64,000 nt of DNA, taken from the NCBI GenBank assembly GCA_021792135.1, contig JAJYVF010000017.1, forward strand, positions 1 to 64,000, written 5' to 3'. Numbering within the stretch: the stretch's first letter is position 1; every line of letters starts with the position of its first letter. The position numbers and the translations under genes were made by a program. This stretch comes from Acidobacteriota bacterium. Lineage in GTDB: Bacteria; Acidobacteriota; Terriglobia; Terriglobales; Acidobacteriaceae. Positions 42,525 through 51,667 of this stretch are shown in pieces. The notes below the pieces were generated by a model that saw only the letters and a program-made list of their open reading frames with translations, was not told the DNA's origin and did not search any database.

Positions 42525-44951
42525 TCAGGCAGGCTGGACGGACGTCAGTTCGCAGGACATGCCGGCGTGGCGGCTGGCGATCTGATCGCCGCCGGCATGC
42601 TTGGCGTCGTACATGGCAGCGTCGGCTTCGTGCTTCAGCTCGCCGGGAGTGGCGGCGATTTCTGGATAAATGGCCATCCCGATACTGACGGTTCCGTAAA
42701 GGGCGATGCCCTCGACAACAATGGGGGTATGCATGGCGGCCAGCAGCCGGCGCGCTACCGCTGTGGCCTGGCTCGCATGCTCGAGTCCGCCGATGACGGC
42801 GATGAACTCGTCGCCGCCCACACGGCCCAGGGTATCGCCTTCGCGCAGGCAGGCCTGGAAGCGGCGCGCGACTTCGCAGAGGTAGAGATCGCCGATGCGA
42901 TGGCTCCAGGTGTCGTTGACCACCTTGAACTTGTCCAGGTCGAGGAAGAGCACGGCGGCCGAGCAATGGGAGGCGCGGGCGCGCTCGATGGCATCTTCGA
43001 TGCGGCTGTCGAGCAGCGCGCGGTTGGCCAGCCCGGTGAGCTGATCGTGCTGGGAGCGGTGCAGGGCCTCTTCGTAGAGGCGGCGGTTGTTGATGGCGAT
43101 GCCGGCGAGATTGCAGGCGAATTCGAAGGCTTCCTGATGGAACGAGGGGGAGCGGCCTGGCTGTGCCTGGAAGGTCATGGTGCCGAGGATCTCTCCATGG
43201 CTGGAGATCAGGGGCCGGGCCCAGATGCCGGGCGGCCCGGGGACCACAGCAAGACTGCGCGAGCGCAGGGCCATGGCGCAGGCCTCCGGGCTGTGGCCGG
43301 GATCGATGACCTGAAGCCCGGAAGGGAGCATGGAGGGATGGGAGCAGGCAAGCAGAACAAGCCTGCGATCCTGGACAACATGCGAATAGCTCAGGATGCC
43401 GGGCCACATCTCCGATGTGTGGACATGGATGGCGGTGAAGACATCGGGCAGGGACTCAAAGCTGTTGATCAGCTCGAGGATGTGACTGCGCTGCCGCTCG
43501 AGCTCGGCGACAGTCGCCAGCCGCGCGGCCTCCAGTTCGACGTTCAGTCGGGTCAGCCTTTCCTGCACCAGGAGGCGGCGCCTCATCCATAAGCCCCAGC
43601 CGAGGGCCACGAGGGCCAGGACCAGCACGGCGGTGGTGACGTAGAGCATGTGGCGTACCGTCCACCACGGCGCCGATGCGAGAACGCTGATGTCCTGGGC
43701 TGAGCGCATGTGGATCTGAAAGCTCTCGACGGACCGCCAGAAGCCGCGAAAGTGCAGCATGCAGACGCCCGATACGCGGAGACGAGAGCCTGGCTGGAAA
43801 TTCGGAAGGGGGTCCGGCTGCCCGGGAGTTTTTCGAATGACCGCCTGAAAATCCTGCCCGTCGGAGCGAACGGTCAGCGTGTCGAGGTCTCTTTCCCGGG
43901 TTTGGGAGATGAGTTCACCATCGAGCGAGACCAGATGGTCCGCGAAGAGGCCGCTCATGGCATCGGCAAAGGAAATGGCGCTCGGGCGAAGGTGCTCAGT
44001 CCCGCCGATGGGCATGAACTGCGCGGTCTTCAGGATGGGCGAGCCATCCGCGGAAGAAGGAAATCCGGTTACCTCGACGGTCTGGCCGATGGCGAGGGGA
44101 GTCATCTGGCGGGTCTGCACCAGCAGATTGCTGTCTCCGTCGCGAATGACCAGCCTTTCGCCGGGGTCGTACAGCGTGACAATGCCCTGGGTGCGCACGC
44201 GGGTCACGCCGAACAGCGTCTGGTCGGAACGCAGGAGAGTCGCGAGCGGGGTGAGGGGGATGTGGAGCGGATTGACCGCGGGCATGCCGATGACCCGCAT
44301 CTGGCTCGAGTCACTGACCATGAGCTGCAGGCCGAGGATCTGCTCGGAGTGGTTGAAATCTCCGCTGAGGTTGCCTGTGACGCGGACGGTGGCGTCGAGC
44401 AGCTGCCAGGGATCGAATCCGGGAAAGCTGGAGATCTCGATTTCGACGATCCGTCCATCCACATCCATCTGGAGGAGCCAGGCGCGGACGGTGTCGACGG
44501 ACTGAACGCTGGCCGAACGAACGATGCCCTGCAGGGCAACGAACCGGCAGTCGTTTTCGTGGCTCGCAGCGTCATCGTAGGAGACCAGCGGGGCCGCGGG
44601 GAGCGGGCCGCGGGAGATCTCGCGGATGCGGTCGGGATGGATCTGATTACTGTAGCCGGGAAAGGTGGTTCCCCAGACCTCAACACGGGAACCGGCGACG
44701 ACCGGAAACCGCGTCGTCGGCTCGATGTAAATCGATCCGGTTGCATCCTGGAAGAAGAGGTTCTGCTGCTGCGGCTCGTAGAAGGTGACGATGCCCGTGA
44801 GGTGAACCGGACGGCTCTCCGCCGCCGCCTGCCAGGTGAGCGAGCGAACCGCGGCGACCGTGTCCAGCGGCGCAGGGGTGGGGGCAGCCCAGGCAGCCCA
44901 GCAGGTGAGCGCCAGGACGGTTCCGCATGCGCGCACCAGAAGAATACGCAT
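42525..44951 (-). CDS. Membrane-bound diguanylate cyclase with exported sensor domain
   Basis: 808 residues from the ATG at 44951, which has GAGGG 8 bases upstream; a TTG five codons earlier is less likely. Order: signal peptide (about 1-23), a large periplasmic region (about 25-425) with two or more OB-fold-like stretches (VHLTGIVTFYEPQQQNLFFQ, RTQGIVTLYDPGERLVIRDG), one membrane helix (about 440-462), a short coiled coil, a GAF-like domain (about 490-625) and GGDEF (about 635-790). The active loop is intact (GGDEF at 712-716), and the inhibitory RxxD site is REGD just before it. It should make c-di-GMP from two GTP in response to a periplasmic signal. Confidence 0.9.
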   Translation of the reverse strand: MRILLVRACGTVLALTCWAAWAAPTPAPLDTVAAVRSLTWQAAAESRPVHLTGIVTFYEPQQQNLFFQDATGSIYIEPTTRFPVVAGSRVEVWGTTFPGYSNQIHPDRIREISRGPLPAAPLVSYDDAASHENDCRFVALQGIVRSASVQSVDTVRAWLLQMDVDGRIVEIEISSFPGFDPWQLLDATVRVTGNLSGDFNHSEQILGLQLMVSDSSQMRVIGMPAVNPLHIPLTPLATLLRSDQTLFGVTRVRTQGIVTLYDPGERLVIRDGDSNLLVQTRQMTPLAIGQTVEVTGFPSSADGSPILKTAQFMPIGGTEHLRPSAISFADAMSGLFADHLVSLDGELISQTRERDLDTLTVRSDGQDFQAVIRKTPGQPDPLPNFQPGSRLRVSGVCMLHFRGFWRSVESFQIHMRSAQDISVLASAPWWTVRHMLYVTTAVLVLALVALGWGLWMRRRLLVQERLTRLNVELEAARLATVAELERQRSHILELINSFESLPDVFTAIHVHTSEMWPGILSYSHVVQDRRLVLLACSHPSMLPSGLQVIDPGHSPEACAMALRSRSLAVVPGPPGIWARPLISSHGEILGTMTFQAQPGRSPSFHQEAFEFACNLAGIAINNRRLYEEALHRSQHDQLTGLANRALLDSRIEDAIERARASHCSAAVLFLDLDKFKVVNDTWSHRIGDLYLCEVARRFQACLREGDTLGRVGGDEFIAVIGGLEHASQATAVARRLLAAMHTPIVVEGIALYGTVSIGMAIYPEIAATPGELKHEADAAMYDAKHAGGDQIASRHAGMSCELTSVQPA

Positions 44952-44969
44952 GAACCATGCCCTCAAAAG

Positions 44970-44995
44970 CCTGCCGGGGAAAGCCCCCGGGCAGG
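44970..44995 (-). terminator. Hairpin between ispF and the diguanylate cyclase gene
   Basis: CCTGCC-C-GGGG pairs with CCCC-GGCAGG (44995-44984 and 44979-44970 on the minus strand, one bulge), followed by CTTTTG. It could end the ispD-ispF transcript or attenuate the cyclase gene, whose start lies 18 bases further on. The rest of 44996-45173 shows nothing else. Confidence 0.5.
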
Positions 44996-45173
44996 TTCGC
45001 CTTTGATGTTATCGGGAACCGCAGGCCAAACTTTATCCCTCGATCGTGGGAACGCGGTGCACTAACGTCACCTGCGGTGAACCGAAGGGTACAGAGGCGC
45101 GGCTGCAAACCCGCCTCGGGCAGCTCGGCGGCAGCGTTGCTGGAACGCGGGGGACACCGGGTCTCAGCGTGAA

Positions 45174-45779
45174 TCAGGTGATGTCGTCGGTATCGAAAGG
45201 CGGCTTCATGGGGACGCCGTGCACCTGGCTGACGAGGTCTCGGACAACATCTTCGAGCTGCCGCTGGCTCTCCATCACGGCGCTCATGGTTTGCAGCTCG
45301 TTGGGGGCCTCGATGCGTTCGAGGAGAACGACGGCGTGGGCCTGAGCGACGCTGTCGGCGGCAAGCCCCTCGGGGGTCTTGGCCTTAATCCCGACGTTCG
45401 ATGGGGCGATGTCCAGAAGATCGGCGACGCGGGCGCGCAGTTCGCCGGAGACCGGAGCGATCCTTGGCGCGTTGAGGATCAGGGTGGTGTCCACGTTGAC
45501 GATGCGGTAGCCGGCGTTCTGAATCTCCTCGAGGGCCAGGTTGAGAAAGATGGAGGAGTCGGCATCTTTCCAGCGCGGGTCGCCGGGCGGAAAGAAGGTG
45601 CCGATATCGCCGGCGGAGACGGCGCCGAGCAGGGCGTCGGTGATGGCGTGCAGGAGCACGTCGCCATCGGAATGGCCAGCAAGGCCTTCGGGGTGCTCGA
45701 TGCGGAGGCCGCCAATCTTGAGCGGCACGCCGGGCCTGAAGGCGTGGGAATCAAAGCCGTAGCCGATGCGGATGTCCAT
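45174..45779 (-). CDS. ispF: 2-C-methyl-D-erythritol 2,4-cyclodiphosphate synthase, with C-terminal extension
   Basis: Closes CDP-ME-2-phosphate to the cyclodiphosphate in the MEP isoprenoid pathway (EC 4.6.1.12). Core motifs are GYGFDSHAF (metal ligands), GHSDGDVLLHAITDALLGA, DIGTFFPPGDPRWKDADS and KAKTPEGL. The usual enzyme is about 158 residues; this one has 201, with a tail of about 43 residues (MSAVMESQRQLEDVVRDLVS followed by HGVPMKPPFDTDD) predicted as one amphipathic helix. It lies 87 bases after ispD on the same strand. Confidence 0.95.
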   Translation of the reverse strand: MDIRIGYGFDSHAFRPGVPLKIGGLRIEHPEGLAGHSDGDVLLHAITDALLGAVSAGDIGTFFPPGDPRWKDADSSIFLNLALEEIQNAGYRIVNVDTTLILNAPRIAPVSGELRARVADLLDIAPSNVGIKAKTPEGLAADSVAQAHAVVLLERIEAPNELQTMSAVMESQRQLEDVVRDLVSQVHGVPMKPPFDTDDIT

Positions 45780-45866
45780 AGCAGTCCGTGGGAGGGCAGT
45801 GGGTTGTGGTGCAACTTCAGGGTATATCAGGCCGGAACCGACGGAACGCCGCCCGGTTGATTCACT

Positions 45867-46589
45867 TTAATGCGCGTTGGCGCGCTGGGCGAGGTAAAAC
45901 TCCGCCAGCTCAAGGTCGCCGGGCTGGGTGATCTTGAGGTTCGACGGGGAGCCGGGGACGACGAAGACCTGGATTCCGGCGCGCTCGACGACGCTGGCTT
46001 CATCCGTCCCGATGAAGCCGTCGGCTTCGGCTTCCGCGAAGGCGCGGCGGAGCAGGCCGCAGCGGAATCCCTGGGGGGTTTGGGCCTGCACAATGTATTC
46101 CCGAGGAATGGTCGCCGTCACCAGAGCGCCGTCGCAGGTGCGCTCCACCTGCTTGATGGTGTCGAGGGCGGGCAGGCCGACGATGGCGGCGGAGTGCTTC
46201 TCGACGGCTTCGATGACGCGGCGGATGACTGCGGGCTCGATGAGCGGGCGGACCGCATCGTGGACAAGGACAATGTCGTCGTCGGCGCAGTCGAGGGCGC
46301 GGAGGGCATTCTGCACGCTTTCCTGGCGCGAGTCGCCGCCTTCGACGACGCGGACTTTGTCGGCATAGCCGTATTCGGAGATGTGGGTGGTGACGCGCTC
46401 CATCTCGGTGGCGCGAACGGCGACGATGAACGTGGTAATCTCCGGAACGGCGGCGAAGGCGTGCAGCGTGCGGATGAGAATGGGTGTGCCGGCCAGTTCG
46501 AGAAATTGTTTGGGAGCGGCGTGCGTTGTATGGCCGGGCGCCATGCGCGTTCCCAGGCCAGCGGCCGGCAGGATTACTGATACCCGCAT
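45867..46589 (-). CDS. ispD: 2-C-methyl-D-erythritol 4-phosphate cytidylyltransferase
   Basis: Couples CTP with MEP in the MEP pathway (EC 2.7.7.60). 240 residues from the ATG at 46589, where the family N-terminus (MRVSVILPAAGLGTRM) begins; the longer frame overlaps the galactosidase promoter and is not used. Motifs: AAGLGTRM...APKQFLELAG, GGDSRQESVQNAL, VHDAVRPLI, TIPREYIVQAQTPQGFR and TDEASVVERAG. There is no Shine-Dalgarno sequence, but a TATACT stands 9 bases before the start, so the mRNA is probably leaderless. ispF follows. Confidence 0.96.
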   Translation of the reverse strand: MRVSVILPAAGLGTRMAPGHTTHAAPKQFLELAGTPILIRTLHAFAAVPEITTFIVAVRATEMERVTTHISEYGYADKVRVVEGGDSRQESVQNALRALDCADDDIVLVHDAVRPLIEPAVIRRVIEAVEKHSAAIVGLPALDTIKQVERTCDGALVTATIPREYIVQAQTPQGFRCGLLRRAFAEAEADGFIGTDEASVVERAGIQVFVVPGSPSNLKITQPGDLELAEFYLAQRANAH

Positions 46590-46598
46590 AGAAAGAGG

Positions 46599-46604
46599 AG
46601 TATA
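46599..46604 (-). promoter_or_regulatory. -10 element giving a nearly leaderless ispD mRNA
   Basis: TATACT on the minus strand ends 9 bases before the ispD ATG, so transcription should start 1-3 bases before the codon. The intervening CCTCTTTCT is pyrimidine-rich and cannot act as a ribosome site. Confidence 0.5.
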
Positions 46605-46676
46605 CCGCAGGAACGGAGCCGGAAGCGGCGGCGGGAAACGGCTGGCGGTTAGTGGATAGCGTTTAAAGGGGCGGAT

Positions 46677-48050
46677 ATGCGGAAAGGTGCAGCGAAGTTC
46701 TTTTTGCCGGTGGTGTTCGGATTTGCGGTGATGGCGGTGGCCTGCTGGCCCGCGCGCGACATGGCAAGTTCGCTGGCGGTCACGCCTCCCATGGGATGGA
46801 ACAGCTGGGATTCCTGGGGGCTGACCATCAACGAAGACGAGTTCCGGAAGACCACGACGTGGTTCCAGTACCACCTGCAGCACTACGGGTGGCAGTACGT
46901 GGTCATCGATGAGGGGTGGTTTGCGCAGAAACCGGAGAAGCCGACCGGTCAGCAGGATTACACCATCGGGAAGGACGGACGCTACCAGCCGGCGGTGAAC
47001 CGGTTCCCGTCGAGCGCGGACGGCAAGGGATTCCGGCCGCTGGCGGACTGGGTGCATGCGCAGGGGCTGAAGTTTGGGATCCACATCATTCGCGGGATTC
47101 CGCGGGAGGCCGTGCAGCGGAATTTGCCGATTGCGCACTCCCACTACCGCGCCTCGGAGGCCGCCGATACCAGGGATACGTGCAGCTGGAACTCCGATAA
47201 CTACGGCGTGAAGAACACCAAGGCCGGGCAGGCCTGGTACGACTCGGTGATCGATCTGTACGCGCGCTGGGGTGTGGATTTCCTGAAGGTAGACTGCATC
47301 TCGTATCCGTGGAAGGAGGATGAGATCCGGATGATCCGGCAGGCCATCGACCGCAGCGGGCGGCCGATGGTGCTGAGCCTTTCGCCGGGTCCGACGCCGC
47401 TCGATGATGCCGACCAGGTGACGCGGCTGGCACAGCTATGGCGCATTTCCGATGATGTATGGGACGTGTGGTCGAAGCCGGAGGGGGCGCCGGAGTTCCC
47501 GCAGGCGCTGAAGGACCAGTTTGCCCTGCTGGCGCAGTGGGAGCCATATGCCGCGCCGGGACACTGGCCGGATGCCGATATGCTGCCCATCGGAGAGCTG
47601 GGGCCGCGGCCGGGATACGGGAAGCCCCGACGCTCGAACCTGACGCACGATGAGACGCGGACGCTGATGACGCTGTGGTCGATGGCGCACTCGCCGCTGA
47701 TGATCGGCACGAACCTGCTCCAGATGGATGCCTTCACCGAGTCGGTGCTGACCAATCCGGAAGTGCTGGATGTGGACCAGTATTCGGAGAATAACCGGCA
47801 GGTGATCCGAAAGGGAGACACCGTGGTGTGGATGGCCGCGGTAGCCCAGCACGGAGGCGATTACATCGCGGTCTTCAATCTGGGCGATGCGCCTCAGCAG
47901 GTGAACTACTCCTGGCCGGATCTGGGCATGCCCTTCGGGCGGTATCCGGTGCGCGACCTGTGGCAGCGGCGGGACCTGGGCCACAACGATCACATTGAGG
48001 CAACGGTGGCACCTCATGGCGTGATGCTGTACCGCGTGCAGCATCCGTAG
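46677..48050 (+). CDS. Exported GH27 alpha-galactosidase-like glycoside hydrolase
   Basis: 457 residues: a signal segment (about 1-30), a TIM barrel (about 35-375) and a C-terminal beta domain. The GH27 opening TPPMGWNSWDSWGL is clear. The nucleophile is Asp206 in DFLKVDCIS and the acid/base is Asp259 or Asp260 in WRISDDVWD. Also typical are GPGHWPDADMLPIGEL-like and SPLMIGTNL. Retaining GH27 enzymes cut terminal alpha-galactose or N-acetylgalactosamine; the exact sugar is not certain. AAAGGGG lies before the ATG. It stands alone, divergent from ispD. Confidence 0.92.
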   Translation: MRKGAAKFFLPVVFGFAVMAVACWPARDMASSLAVTPPMGWNSWDSWGLTINEDEFRKTTTWFQYHLQHYGWQYVVIDEGWFAQKPEKPTGQQDYTIGKDGRYQPAVNRFPSSADGKGFRPLADWVHAQGLKFGIHIIRGIPREAVQRNLPIAHSHYRASEAADTRDTCSWNSDNYGVKNTKAGQAWYDSVIDLYARWGVDFLKVDCISYPWKEDEIRMIRQAIDRSGRPMVLSLSPGPTPLDDADQVTRLAQLWRISDDVWDVWSKPEGAPEFPQALKDQFALLAQWEPYAAPGHWPDADMLPIGELGPRPGYGKPRRSNLTHDETRTLMTLWSMAHSPLMIGTNLLQMDAFTESVLTNPEVLDVDQYSENNRQVIRKGDTVVWMAAVAQHGGDYIAVFNLGDAPQQVNYSWPDLGMPFGRYPVRDLWQRRDLGHNDHIEATVAPHGVMLYRVQHP

Positions 48051-48614
48051 GATGGACGAGACACCGTAAGAATGTCTCTCAGATGCCCGAGCCAGAACAA
48101 CTCCGGGGTACTGCCGGCTAAAGGAGATGAAAACGTCGGCAGGACTCCTCCTCGGCTATCTCCGTACGTACGGCGGGGTGGGGGACGACGGCCATACCGA
48201 ATCCCCTGGCGGCTCGATTCGGATGGGACGGCCGCGAGAAGCGCAATTTGAGAGCCAAACGCTGAGGAGGGTTACCTGAAAATAAGCGGTTTGGCCGATC
48301 CAGGAGGTTTTTTTGAAATCCTGCAAAGATGAGGCCAACTTTGGCGCCGCACATGCATCTATATCTGCAAGAACAGAGGCAACTGCAGGCGTACCTTTCC
48401 TACCTGGATATCGAGTCTCACCTTGTACGAATCTCGCGATGAAGAATTCGCGGGACCTCCACAATCACCCTCTGGTTGCTCCTCCCCACAGCCTCTGAAG
48501 CAGGCCCGCTGGAAAGCGGGCCTTATGCTTCTGGGGGCGATGACGACGGAGAGCAGTTTCCTCCCCGTTCATCTGATATTCTTCCTCGGCTGCGAGAGAA
48601 GGGTGGAGGAGCGC
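48051..48614. other. 564-base gap between galactosidase and esterase
   Basis: No gene can be called with confidence. Two short overlapping frames look faintly coding: TTG at 48313 (61 residues, GGAGG 5 bases upstream) and ATG at 48329 (37 residues, helical, with LQEQRQLQAYLSYLDIESHL). A hairpin GGCCCGC-TGGAAA-GCGGGCC at 48502-48521 is a weak terminator candidate. The rest shows only short GC-rich palindromes such as CGTACGTACG near 48163-48172. Confidence 0.35.
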
Positions 48615-49670
48615 ATGAAGATTCTGCTGGCGGCGGGGATTCTGGTGTTTCTGAGTTCGGGGATTGCACAACAGGGGACGACCGCCACGGAGGCTCCGAA
48701 CAGGGACACCAGCTACATCGACCCGAGCGGGACGGCGCACGTGACGCGGGTGGTTCCCCTTCCGCCGGACCTGAGCCCCGAGGCCAAAAGGATGCTGGCG
48801 CGCCCGGTTTCCGACGCTTATAAGCCGCAGTCGCTCGACGAGCGGCGGCACGAGACGGACATCTGGCAGGCGCGCGCCGGCGAGGTGGCGAAGGAGATCT
48901 ATCCGGCGAATGTGGAGGAGAGCAGAATTGCCGGGGTCCCGGTGCGGATTGTGACGCCGGTGCAAGGGATGGCCGCGGACCGGGTGCTGCTCAATATCCA
49001 CGGTGGCGGGTTCAATTCCGATTCGGGTTCACTGACGGAGACGATCCCCATCGCAAACCTGACGAAGATCAAAGTGGTGGCGGTGCTGTACCGGCTGGCG
49101 CCGGAGCATCCGTTTCCCGCAGGGCTGGACGATGTGGTCGCCGTCTACAGGGCGTTGCTGAAAACATACAAGCCGAAGCACATCGGGATCTACGGGACGT
49201 CGGCGGGAGCAATTCTGACGGGCGAGCTTGCGGTGGATCTGAAGAAGCTCCGGCTGCCGATGCCGACAGCGCTGGGGATTTTCTCGGGAATGGGCGACTT
49301 CTCGCGGGATGGAGATTCGTGGGCGATGTATTCGCTGCAGGGATTATCGGGCTATCTGGCGCCGCCGAAGCCCGGGGTGCACGATTCGGAATACGTGGGC
49401 CAGACCGATCTGCGGGACCCTGTGCTGTCGCCACTGTTCGCGGATCTGCGGGGGATGCCGCCGACTCTGTTCATCAGCAGCGAGCGGGATATGTTGCTGA
49501 GCGGCACGACGATTCTGCAAAGGGCGTTTCTGCGCGCCGGGGATGACGATACGCCGCTGGTGGTCTTTGAGGGGCTGCCGCATGCTTTCTGGAACGACGC
49601 GACGATGCCGGAGTCGAAAGAAGCCGACGGGATTATGGCGCACTTCTTTCTCCGGCATCTGAGCCAATAG
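48615..49670 (+). CDS. Exported alpha/beta-hydrolase, HSL (hormone-sensitive lipase)-type esterase
   Basis: 351 residues from the ATG at 48615, which has GGAGGA upstream and opens a signal peptide (MKILLAAGILVFLSSGIAQQ). The oxyanion motif is NIHGGGFNSDSGS, the nucleophile elbow IYGTSAGAIL, the acid in SSERDMLLSG and the histidine in EGLPHAFW, a complete triad. Relatives hydrolyse short-chain esters or carboxylic-acid esters. The longer upstream frame is not used. It precedes the potassium importer by 33 bases, but a functional link is not obvious. Confidence 0.88.
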   Translation: MKILLAAGILVFLSSGIAQQGTTATEAPNRDTSYIDPSGTAHVTRVVPLPPDLSPEAKRMLARPVSDAYKPQSLDERRHETDIWQARAGEVAKEIYPANVEESRIAGVPVRIVTPVQGMAADRVLLNIHGGGFNSDSGSLTETIPIANLTKIKVVAVLYRLAPEHPFPAGLDDVVAVYRALLKTYKPKHIGIYGTSAGAILTGELAVDLKKLRLPMPTALGIFSGMGDFSRDGDSWAMYSLQGLSGYLAPPKPGVHDSEYVGQTDLRDPVLSPLFADLRGMPPTLFISSERDMLLSGTTILQRAFLRAGDDDTPLVVFEGLPHAFWNDATMPESKEADGIMAHFFLRHLSQ

Positions 49671-49703
49671 CACGGAAACTCTCGCAGGATGATTCCAGTC
49701 TGA

Positions 49704-51569
49704 ATGCAGATCGCCGACCTGCTTTTTGGAAGACCTCTGGCCACATCGGAAGAGCGCGCCGAGCACATTGGACCGGCGGCCGGCATTCCTGTGTTCGGTC
49801 TCGATGCGCTCAGCTCGGCGGCGTACGGACCGGAAGCCGCGCTGACGCTCCTGCTTCCGCTGAGCGTGGGCGGAATTCACTACATCGGCCCGATCACTAC
49901 CGCGATTCTCGTGCTGCTGGTGATCCTGTACTTTTCCTACTCGCAGACGATTGAGGCATACCCGCACGGGGGCGGCTCGTTCACGGTGGCAGGCGAGAAC
50001 CTCGGCTACCGCGCTGGACTGCTGGCAGCGGCGGCGCTGATGATCGACTACGTGCTGACAGCAGCGGTGGGGATCTCAGCCGGCGTGGGAGCGCTGATTT
50101 CCGCCGTGCCGTCGCTGCAGCCGTACACGCCTGAGATATGTCTGCTGGTGCTGGCGCTGCTGACTCTGGTGAACATGCGCGGGGTGCGGGATACGGGCGT
50201 GGTGTTTCTGATCCCGACGTATCTCTTTCTGGGCACGCTGCTGGCGGTGATCGCCGCGGGACTGATGAAGGCGGTGATCAGCGGGGGGCATCCCGCCCCG
50301 GTAGTCATGCCGCCGAGGATGCCGGCGGCAACTGCGGCGGTGAGCTGGTGGCTGCTGCTGAAGGTCTTCTCGAGCGGCTGCACGGCGATGACAGGCGTGG
50401 AGGCTGTGAGCAATGGCGTGATGGCCTTCCGCGACCCGACAACCAAAAATGCGCGGCGCTCGCTGACGGTGATCATCGCGCTGCTGATCCTTCTCCTGGC
50501 CGGGATTGCAGCGCTTTGCCGGATTTATCACATCGGCGCGACGGTGCCGGGCGGCCCAGGCTACGAGAGCGTGCTGTCGCAGCTGATCGCGGCGGTGATG
50601 GGACGGGGGTGGTTCTACTATCTGACCATCGGCTCGATCCTGCTGGTTCTGGCGCTCTCCGCAAATACGGCTTTTGCGGATTTCCCACGGCTGACGCGGG
50701 CAATTGCGCTGAAGGGCTATCTGCCGCATGTGTTTACATTTCGCGGGCGGCGCCTGCTCTATTCCTGGGGAATTTATGTGCTGGTGTTCCTCACGGGCGC
50801 ACTGCTGATCCTGTTCGGCGGCGTGACAGATCGGCTCATCCCGCTGTTTGCGATTGGGGCGTTCCTGGCCTTCACGCTTTCGCAGGCGGGGATGGTGGTG
50901 CACTGGCGGCGGCGAGGCGCGAAGGCGAAGATGCTGGTCAACGGCGCCGGCGCGCTCGCCACGGGGATCACCACGGTCGTGGTGCTGGCGACCAAGTTCA
51001 TGGAGGGAGCGTGGGTTACGGCGCTGCTGATTCCCTGCCTCATCCTGCTGATGGTAGCGGTCAACCGCCACTACCGCAGGGTGGCACGGGAGACGGCGAC
51101 CTCGAACCCCCTGCGGGTAACAAATATCCATCCTCCGATCGTGATCATCCCCATGGATCGATGGAGCCGGATCGGGGAGAAGGCGGTGCGCTTTGCCCTG
51201 TCAATCTCACCGGAGCTGCAGATCGTGCACGTGGACACGCCGGATGTGAATCACGGGGGAAACGAGCCGATTTTGCAGTGGACGGAGAAGATTATCGAAC
51301 CGCTGAAGCAGGCGGGACTGCCCGTGCCGAAGCTGGAGCGGCTGCAGTCACCTTACAGAACCGTGCTGATGCCGCTGCTGGATTACATCCTGTCGGAGGA
51401 GCGGAAGAACGAGAACCGGCATATTGCGGTTCTGGTGCCTGAACTGGTGGTGCGGCACTGGTGGCACGGCCTGCTGCACAATCAGCGATCGAGTCTGCTG
51501 AAACTCCTGCTGCTGGTGCGGGGCAATCAGCGGATCGTGGTGATCAATATTCCCTGGTACCAGGACTGA
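49704..51569 (+). CDS. KimA-type potassium importer (APC superfamily)
   Basis: 621-residue membrane protein with about 12 helices and a soluble C-terminal domain (about 480-621). DALSSAAYGPEAALT, AYPHGGGSFTVA and DYVLTAAVGISAGVGALISA match KimA (YdaO) of Bacillus, a high-affinity K+:H+ symporter of the KUP-related APC group. The C-terminal part resembles a universal-stress-protein fold, the region where c-di-AMP inhibits KimA. No c-di-AMP riboswitch is seen, as the upstream gap is only 33 bases. The start ATG lies close behind the esterase stop. Confidence 0.88.
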   Translation: MQIADLLFGRPLATSEERAEHIGPAAGIPVFGLDALSSAAYGPEAALTLLLPLSVGGIHYIGPITTAILVLLVILYFSYSQTIEAYPHGGGSFTVAGENLGYRAGLLAAAALMIDYVLTAAVGISAGVGALISAVPSLQPYTPEICLLVLALLTLVNMRGVRDTGVVFLIPTYLFLGTLLAVIAAGLMKAVISGGHPAPVVMPPRMPAATAAVSWWLLLKVFSSGCTAMTGVEAVSNGVMAFRDPTTKNARRSLTVIIALLILLLAGIAALCRIYHIGATVPGGPGYESVLSQLIAAVMGRGWFYYLTIGSILLVLALSANTAFADFPRLTRAIALKGYLPHVFTFRGRRLLYSWGIYVLVFLTGALLILFGGVTDRLIPLFAIGAFLAFTLSQAGMVVHWRRRGAKAKMLVNGAGALATGITTVVVLATKFMEGAWVTALLIPCLILLMVAVNRHYRRVARETATSNPLRVTNIHPPIVIIPMDRWSRIGEKAVRFALSISPELQIVHVDTPDVNHGGNEPILQWTEKIIEPLKQAGLPVPKLERLQSPYRTVLMPLLDYILSEERKNENRHIAVLVPELVVRHWWHGLLHNQRSSLLKLLLLVRGNQRIVVINIPWYQD

Positions 51570-51580
51570 TTCAGGAGCAG

Positions 51581-51615
51581 AAAAAGCAGGAGGCAGCCTT
51601 TTTGGGGGCTGCCTC
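51581..51615 (-). terminator. Terminator shared between the potassium importer and the FNR-like gene
   Basis: A 9-bp stem (51590-51598 with 51607-51615, GAGGCAGCC/GGCTGCCTC). On the minus strand it is followed by CTGCTTTTT, so it best serves the FNR-like gene; it also lies just past the importer stop. Confidence 0.7.
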
Positions 51616-51667
51616 GAAAGGATTGCAGGACTACAAAAAACTCTGTCTTTCCCGGGAGGATGACTCG

